From contig JABFSD010000845.1 in the NCBI GenBank assembly GCA_013140935.1, positions 1 through 5,664 on the forward strand: a stretch of 5,664 nt of DNA, given 5' to 3'. A program made the translations under genes and the position numbers. Origin of the DNA: Acidobacteriota bacterium (GTDB lineage Bacteria; Acidobacteriota; Blastocatellia; RBC074). The notes beneath the pieces were generated by a model, which searched no databases, had not been told where the DNA came from, and saw nothing but the letters and a program-made list of their open reading frames with translations. Positions 1 to 4,021 of the stretch are shown here, piece after piece. The stretch's first letter is position 1. Each line of letters opens with the position of its first letter.

Positions 1-756
1 CGCATCGAGCGTCCATTGCATGCCGCCGACGAGTTCTGCACACAGCGTGACTGACGCGACATCGGTTGCGGCTTCGAGCGCCTGCTCGGCTTTCAATCCG
101 CCGGTGAGCGCATTCGTTTGCGGCACGGCGACGTTGGCGAAATCAATCGCATATAACTTGCGCGTCGCATCAATCCCCGGCGTAGCCGTGATCGTCACGC
201 CGCTCGCCTTGCGTTCAATCGGCAACAACACGAGGCCGTTGTCATCGCGCGCTACGACGACGATCAAGTCGGCGACGGCGGCATCCGTCACGAACTCTTT
301 GCGTCCGTTCAGCCGATAGTTCGCGCCGTCTTTTTCCGCGCGCAATTCAATCGAAGCCTGATGCCAGTCGGCGGACTCTTCTAATTGCGCGACGGTGGCC
401 TTGATTTCGCCCAACGAAATCTTTTCGAGGTATTGCGCGCGCTGTCCGTCGCTGCCCGCGCGATCAATCAGCGTCGCCGCCCATACCGTAGACAAAAACG
501 GCGACGGCAAACACGCGCGTCCCATCTCTTCGGCCACGACGGCCAATTCAATCGTAGTCAAACCCAGCCCCGCGAATTCTTCGGGGATGAGCAGCCCCGT
601 CCAGCCCTGATCGGCGATGCCTTGCCACAGCGCGTCGTCATACGCCGTATCCGTCGCCATCAACGCGCGTACTTTTTCCGGCGGACATTCGCGCGCAAAA
701 AATTCGCGCGTTGATTGTTGTAAGAGTTGTTGTGCTTTATCGAGATCGAAATCCAT
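1..756 (-). CDS. Acyl-CoA dehydrogenase, small-subunit-like (3' end cut by window edge)
   Basis: The frame is open from ATG 756-754 to base 1, giving 252 residues of a protein that is usually about 350-400 aa, so the C-terminal helical domain is mostly missing. It begins MDFDLDKAQQLL, typical of acyl-CoA dehydrogenases. The N-terminal helical domain contains GWTGLLIPEEFAGLGL (about 51-66) and VAEEMGRACLPSPF (about 74-87). The middle beta domain contains LNGRKEFVTDAAVADLIVV (about 149-167). The FAD-contacting loop, normally (S/T)EPxxGSD, is replaced by LEESADWHQAS (about 125-135). That resembles the small subunit of two-subunit enzymes (PimD; FadE27/FadE29-type), in which only the partner binds FAD. 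The family desaturates acyl-CoA thioesters at the alpha-beta bond in the cytoplasm, passing electrons to ETF. It starts 18 nt after the toxin gene, with no clear Shine-Dalgarno sequence. The family call is firm, the subunit role is inferred, and the substrate is unknown. Confidence 0.9.
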   Translation of the reverse strand, partial: MDFDLDKAQQLLQQSTREFFARECPPEKVRALMATDTAYDDALWQGIADQGWTGLLIPEEFAGLGLTTIELAVVAEEMGRACLPSPFLSTVWAATLIDRAGSDGQRAQYLEKISLGEIKATVAQLEESADWHQASIELRAEKDGANYRLNGRKEFVTDAAVADLIVVVARDDNGLVLLPIERKASGVTITATPGIDATRKLYAIDFANVAVPQTNALTGGLKAEQALEAATDVASVTLCAELVGGMQWTLDA

Positions 757-774
757 ATTGAGTTATTCGTTGAT

Positions 775-1134
775 TCAAGGTGCGCCAACGCATAGGGCGA
801 TGGCTGAAGCTACTTCGTCTAATTGCGTTTGCGTTACGTTGCCAAGCCAGCGCACGAAACGATCCTCAGCGACGGACTTGGTTTGAAAGGTATCGGCGCC
901 GGAATCTTTCGCTAATCCATTGGCGGGTGTAGCAGGTAATTTCACGAACCACGGAAAGCGCACCTGATGCGGCTTCCAATCCGTAATCGGCACAACGATA
1001 CGCAGTGGCAAACGTCCAATCGTATCCAGGTTGATGACCAAGGCGGGGCGTATCTTGCGGATTTCCGCTCCCACTGCCGGTTCAAAATCTATGAGCCAGA
1101 TTTCACCGCGTTGTGGTGGAGGAGCTAAAGCCAT
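775..1134 (-). CDS. MazF/PemK-family endoribonuclease toxin
   Basis: A 119-aa protein of normal length for MazF/PemK toxins, which cleave mRNA at short specific sequences and stop translation until neutralised by their antitoxin. The fold signature is clear: RGEIWLIDFEP (9-19) is the first strand, followed by the Gly-rich turn GAEIRKIRPALVI (22-34) and the strand IVVPITDW (46-53). The Arg29 and Thr51 positions match the catalytic Arg and Thr of E. coli MazF. GADTFQTKSVAEDRF and the helix LGNVTQTQLDEVASAIAL complete the domain. I chose ATG 1134 because GAGGGAG (1141-1147) lies six bases upstream and translation then begins MALAPPPQRG. A TTG at 1161 would add nine residues with no such support. 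It overlaps the antitoxin gene by 32 nt, the usual toxin-antitoxin coupling. The family call is firm; activity and cleavage site are unknown. Confidence 0.92.
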   Translation of the reverse strand: MALAPPPQRGEIWLIDFEPAVGAEIRKIRPALVINLDTIGRLPLRIVVPITDWKPHQVRFPWFVKLPATPANGLAKDSGADTFQTKSVAEDRFVRWLGNVTQTQLDEVASAIALCVGAP

Positions 1135-1333
1135 AAAGGTCTCCCTCGCCAAAAGTTTCAAAGGCCGTCAATTCAGGATCGTTCCGGTAATCAGCCTCAG
1201 CCAGCGCAGCGGCGGCGCTCAGTATCGCATCACGCTCGGCGGCAGGGAGCTTGCGTAGCTCCGACGCCGTCCAAATGCGCTCTGATTGCATAATGGGTTC
1301 ATTGTCTAAAACGTTCTCAAGTACGGTTTGCAT
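1103..1333 (-). CDS. Small antitoxin paired with the MazF-family toxin
   Basis: A 76-aa protein immediately upstream of, and overlapping, the toxin gene. It has the look of the short antitoxins found with MazF/PemK toxins: an amphipathic segment WTASELRKLPAAERDAIL (21-38), an Ala-rich helix (39-47), and an acidic tail AEADYRNDPELTAFETFGEG (45-64) that would plausibly wrap around and block the toxin. I see no recognisable AbrB, ribbon-helix-helix or helix-turn-helix DNA-binding domain, so autoregulation by this protein alone is doubtful. The start at 1333 is well supported by GGAGGT seven bases upstream. The gene lies only 30 nt downstream of the large acyl-CoA dehydrogenase stop, leaving little room for an independent promoter. 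The role rests mainly on position and tail composition. Confidence 0.8.
   Translation of the reverse strand: MQTVLENVLDNEPIMQSERIWTASELRKLPAAERDAILSAAAALAEADYRNDPELTAFETFGEGDLYGFSSSTTTR
1141..1147 (-). promoter_or_regulatory. Ribosome binding site of the MazF-type toxin gene
   Basis: The minus strand reads GAGGGAG six bases before ATG 1134, inside the antitoxin coding region. This decides the toxin start in favour of ATG 1134 over an upstream TTG at 1161. Confidence 0.7.
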
Positions 1334-1340
1334 AACTGTT

Positions 1341-1346
1341 ACCTCC
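1341..1346 (-). promoter_or_regulatory. Ribosome binding site of the antitoxin gene
   Basis: The minus strand reads GGAGGT seven bases before ATG 1333. It is the strongest Shine-Dalgarno match in the window and fixes the antitoxin start. A strong site here and a good but weaker one for the toxin fits the need for antitoxin excess. Confidence 0.75.
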
Positions 1347-1363
1347 GTCGTGAATTCTTCACA

Positions 1364-2539
1364 TCAGTAACTCTTGGGCAAGCCCAGCACGCGCTCTGCC
1401 ACGATGTTGCGCAAAATCTCGCTCGTGCCTGCCTCAATGGTGTTGGCGCGCGTACGCAAATAATTAAAGGCCCATGCGCCGTTATCGAACGAATGCAATT
1501 GCGCGTGCGGGCCGAGGGCTTCCATCGCGGTTTGCTGGAAGCGTTGGTTATATTCGCTCCAGAAAATTTTGAGAATCGAGCCTTCAGGGCCGGGATGACC
1601 CGTCTTGCTGATCTTGCTCAACGACCGCGTATTGTTCAGCCGAAAGACTTCGAGTTCGAGATAGGCTTGCGCGATTTTCTGCCGCACCAACGGATCCTGG
1701 CTCGTCGCCTTGCCGTTGCGTTTGGTCGCGCGGACTCGTTCGATCAATGTTTCGAGATTGCGCTTGAAGCCGATATACGTGCTGCCGCCCAGATTGGCGC
1801 GTTCGTTCATCAACGTAGTGATCGCCGTCTTCCAACCTTGATTGACTTCACCCAACACGTTGGCGACCGGCACGCGGACGTTGCTGAAAAAGACTTCGTT
1901 GAAACTGGCGTCGCCCGTGATCTGTTTGAGCGGACGCACTTCGACGCCGGGCGAATGCATGTCTACGAGCAGGGCGGTGATGCCTTTGTGCTTGGGTACG
2001 TTCTGGTCAGTGCGCACCAGCAGTAAACACCAATCGGCGACGTGCGCATAACTCGTCCAAATCTTCTGTCCGTTGATGACGAAATGATCGCCGTCCAGCA
2101 CGGCTTTGGTTGCCAACCCGGCTACATCGCTGCCGAAGTTGGGTTCAGAAAAACCCTGACACCAGATTTCTTCCGCCGAAACAATTTTGGAAAGAAAGCG
2201 CGTCTTCTGTTCGGGCGTACCCGCCGCGATGATCGTCGGGCCGATCAAATAAAGCCCCAACACATTCACGAGCGGCGGAGCTTCGGCGCGCGCCCATTCT
2301 TCCTGAAAGATGGCTTGCTGAATGATGCCTGCGCCGCGTCCGCCGTACTCCTTCGGCCACGATACGCTCGCCCAGCCTGCGTCATAAACTTTCCGCTGCC
2401 ATTGGCGCAGCATCTCGAAATGTTCCGTACCGCCGCCTTCTTCCCTTGCGGCTTTCCAATCGGTCGGCACGTTCACCGCGAGCCACGCGCGCAATTCATC
2501 GCGGAACTGCTCTTCATCGGGAGTCAATCGTAAGTCCAT
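1364..2539 (-). CDS. Acyl-CoA dehydrogenase, large-subunit-like (FAD-binding)
   Basis: A complete 391-aa acyl-CoA dehydrogenase, the usual family length. It begins MDLRLTPDEEQFRDELRAWL, with the N-terminal helical domain running to about residue 120. The flavin signature CQGFSEPNFGSDVAG (127-141) and NGQKIWTSYAHVADW (156-170) lie in the beta domain. The C-terminal helical domain ends in TIEAGTSEILRNIVAERVLG (367-386). The Glu just before Gly-Thr in medium-chain enzymes is Ala370 here, with Glu one place earlier (369). Glu246 in NERANLGG sits where isovaleryl-CoA dehydrogenase and FadE26-type subunits carry their catalytic base, so it is the better candidate. The sequence resembles PimC/FadE26-type large subunits that pair with a small subunit, and such a gene lies downstream beyond the toxin-antitoxin pair. 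ATG 2539 is chosen because GAGGA precedes it and the family N-terminus starts there. It begins four bases after the DUF523 stop. The substrate cannot be named. Confidence 0.95.
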   Translation of the reverse strand: MDLRLTPDEEQFRDELRAWLAVNVPTDWKAAREEGGGTEHFEMLRQWQRKVYDAGWASVSWPKEYGGRGAGIIQQAIFQEEWARAEAPPLVNVLGLYLIGPTIIAAGTPEQKTRFLSKIVSAEEIWCQGFSEPNFGSDVAGLATKAVLDGDHFVINGQKIWTSYAHVADWCLLLVRTDQNVPKHKGITALLVDMHSPGVEVRPLKQITGDASFNEVFFSNVRVPVANVLGEVNQGWKTAITTLMNERANLGGSTYIGFKRNLETLIERVRATKRNGKATSQDPLVRQKIAQAYLELEVFRLNNTRSLSKISKTGHPGPEGSILKIFWSEYNQRFQQTAMEALGPHAQLHSFDNGAWAFNYLRTRANTIEAGTSEILRNIVAERVLGLPKSY

Positions 2540-2543
2540 GGCG

Positions 2544-3038
2544 TTAATCCTCGTTCTTGAGTTGTGCGGCGTAATCAAGCGCCGCCGCGATTTCGTCTTC
2601 GTTAAAAACCTTGATGCCGTGCCGTTCCAGCAAAGCCGCCGTCACGCCACTGCCGTCGATCAATCGTTTGCCAAACGTGCCGTCATAAATTTGCGCCTTG
2701 CCGCACGAAGGGCTGCGCGCTTTGAGAATGGCTGCGCGGATGTTGTGAGCTTGCGCGAGCGCGAGTGCCTGTTGCGCGCCGCTCACAAATTCGGTTGTCA
2801 CGTCTTTGCCTGATGAATCAAGTACGCGCGCTTGTTCATTCAACACGCCATTGCCTGCGCCGTTTTGAATTTCCGCCGGCAAGCGCGGCACGCCCAATCC
2901 GCCTGCGACTTCAGGGCAAATGGTTACGACGCGATCTTCCGTAATCAATTCGTTGAGCAAGGCGCTGTTTTGACCTTTGTCAGAACCGTCGTAACGAACT
3001 TTTTGCCCGAGCAAGCAGGCGCTGACCAACAGCTTCAT
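2544..3038 (-). CDS. DUF523 family protein, TudS-like putative desulfurase
   Basis: A 164-aa single-domain protein with all hallmarks of DUF523: KLLVSACLLGQKVRYDG (2-18), CPEVAGGLGVPRLPAEI (41-57) and LKARSPSCGKAQIYDGTFG (105-123). Cys8, Cys41 and Cys112 are the three conserved cysteines. In the characterised member TudS (thiouracil desulfurase) the equivalent cysteines hold a [4Fe-4S] cluster with one open iron site that removes sulfur from 2-thiouracil. The related fused protein RudS acts on thiolated tRNA bases. This copy lacks the DUF1722 half seen in RudS. A desulfurase or Fe-S role is therefore plausible but unproven, and many DUF523 proteins have unknown substrates. ATG 3038 forms an ATGA overlap with the upstream stop, and AAGGA stands nine bases before it. 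The next gene starts four bases after its stop. Its tie to acyl-CoA oxidation is not obvious. Confidence 0.93.
   Translation of the reverse strand: MKLLVSACLLGQKVRYDGSDKGQNSALLNELITEDRVVTICPEVAGGLGVPRLPAEIQNGAGNGVLNEQARVLDSSGKDVTTEFVSGAQQALALAQAHNIRAAILKARSPSCGKAQIYDGTFGKRLIDGSGVTAALLERHGIKVFNEDEIAAALDYAAQLKNED
2548..2552 (-). promoter_or_regulatory. Ribosome binding site of the large acyl-CoA dehydrogenase gene
   Basis: The minus strand reads GAGGA eight bases before ATG 2539, within the last codons of the DUF523 gene. It supports this start over an upstream in-frame one that would add 13 residues unlike the family N-terminus, and it suggests translational coupling. Confidence 0.6.
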
Positions 3039-4021
3039 TTGGCGTGTTCCTTTAGCCACACATTCAAGTCGCGCGAGGTTTTGAAATCAAGCAAGGCTTC
3101 GCTCAGTCGTTCGACCGTCTCGAGCGGTAACGTGCGAATGCGTTTTTCGACACGCGCGCTGAGTACACCTACTTTGCGCTGTAACTGTCGCAAGGTTATT
3201 GCTGTCGCGCCCTTTTGCAGCCCCTCTTTTAAGCCATCTTCCCGACCAAGCCGTTCCCAACTCGTAACGTATTGCATTCTATGTTCCTCCTCGATCTTTG
3301 CCAGATCAGCTTTGAAGTGCGGCTCCAATTCCATGGGCAGCCGCAGCACCCAATCAATGAAGCGCATCAATTGTCGCACATACAGCGGGCTATACCCACG
3401 ATCATAAAGCCCTTTGATGATTTCGAGCTTCCAACGATAACGCAGTTGCGGCGCGCGTTTGGTTTCGAGCGCCTTGAGATGTGCCATCACTACGACCGCA
3501 AACGGATTGGGGTTCGCTGCCAGCTTGTTCCAGTCCGCTGCAAAGTCGAGCAGTTTCAAGCTGCCGAATTTCAACCGCAATTCCGTGCCGAGTGCGCGAT
3601 AGCTGAATTCGCTCGGACGCCAGTTCGGATGTTCATCCGTCAAAATCGCAAAGCTCGCAACCGGGCAACGGTAACGATCAAAGCTGCGGAAGCTGTAAAC
3701 ATAAATGCGTTCTTCAAACTCGCGTTGCCGTTCGCCTTGCACTTCGAGATGGACGATGACGCGCAATTCCGTGCCGTCGCGCAACCAGACCTTCGCCAGC
3801 TTATCGGCCAAGCGCCGCCCCAATTCAGCATCGGCGACGATTTGTTGCATCTCTTTGTCGAGAAACTCTACGCCGCGCGACCAGTCAATCGCGGCGTGCG
3901 CTTCAGGAAAGAAAAACTCGAAGCATTGCTCAAAGAACTGTTCCAACACTTCTTTCCACGGCGAGTCGTAATCCTGCCGTTCGGCTTTGGGCTTCGAGGT
4001 TTTTGCAGCGGGCTTATTCAT
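3035..4021 (-). CDS. Rpn/PD-(D/E)XK nuclease-like protein with C-terminal DUF4351
   Basis: A 328-aa protein of the group often labelled cytosolic protein, putative transposase or DUF4351 protein, common in cyanobacteria and also present in other phyla. After a basic, Lys-rich leader (1-15) comes YDSPWKEVLEQFFEQCFEFF (18-37) and DWSRGVEFLDKEMQQI (46-61). The likely nuclease core follows: Asp73 in RRLADKLAKV, then HLEVQ (91-95), giving the E-x-Q arrangement of Rpn-type PD-(D/E)XK enzymes, and RIYVYSFRSFDRYRCPVASF (105-124). NPFAVVVMAHLKA (172-184) is a family landmark. The C-terminal segment from about 275 is the DUF4351 helical domain. E. coli Rpn proteins are DNA endonucleases that promote RecA-independent recombination; whether this branch does so is unknown. 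I see no transposon ends, so it should not be called a transposase here. It overlaps the upstream gene by 8 nt (ATGAATAA) and the next by 4 nt. Confidence 0.88.
   Translation of the reverse strand: MNKPAAKTSKPKAERQDYDSPWKEVLEQFFEQCFEFFFPEAHAAIDWSRGVEFLDKEMQQIVADAELGRRLADKLAKVWLRDGTELRVIVHLEVQGERQREFEERIYVYSFRSFDRYRCPVASFAILTDEHPNWRPSEFSYRALGTELRLKFGSLKLLDFAADWNKLAANPNPFAVVVMAHLKALETKRAPQLRYRWKLEIIKGLYDRGYSPLYVRQLMRFIDWVLRLPMELEPHFKADLAKIEEEHRMQYVTSWERLGREDGLKEGLQKGATAITLRQLQRKVGVLSARVEKRIRTLPLETVERLSEALLDFKTSRDLNVWLKEHAK
3048..3052 (-). promoter_or_regulatory. Ribosome binding site of the DUF523 gene
   Basis: The minus strand reads AAGGA nine bases before ATG 3038, inside the end of the DUF4351 gene. 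Together with the ATGA stop-start overlap it fixes the start at 3038, where translation begins MKLLVSACLLG. Confidence 0.55.

Noticed and set aside
1135..1161. Longer toxin start at TTG 1161
   Set aside because: The added nine residues are unlike MazF N-termini, and GAGGGAG is placed six bases before ATG 1134, not before the TTG.
1328..2026. Long plus-strand open frame of 232 codons opposite the large dehydrogenase gene
   Set aside because: It is the antisense of a well-recognised gene. Its translation shows no family motifs, is rich in Arg, Ala, Phe and His as expected from an antisense frame, and has no convincing ribosome site.
3035..4021. Transposase or insertion sequence based on the common 'putative transposase' label for this family
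   Set aside because: No terminal inverted repeats or target duplications were found around it, and its ends overlap neighbouring genes, which does not fit a mobile element.
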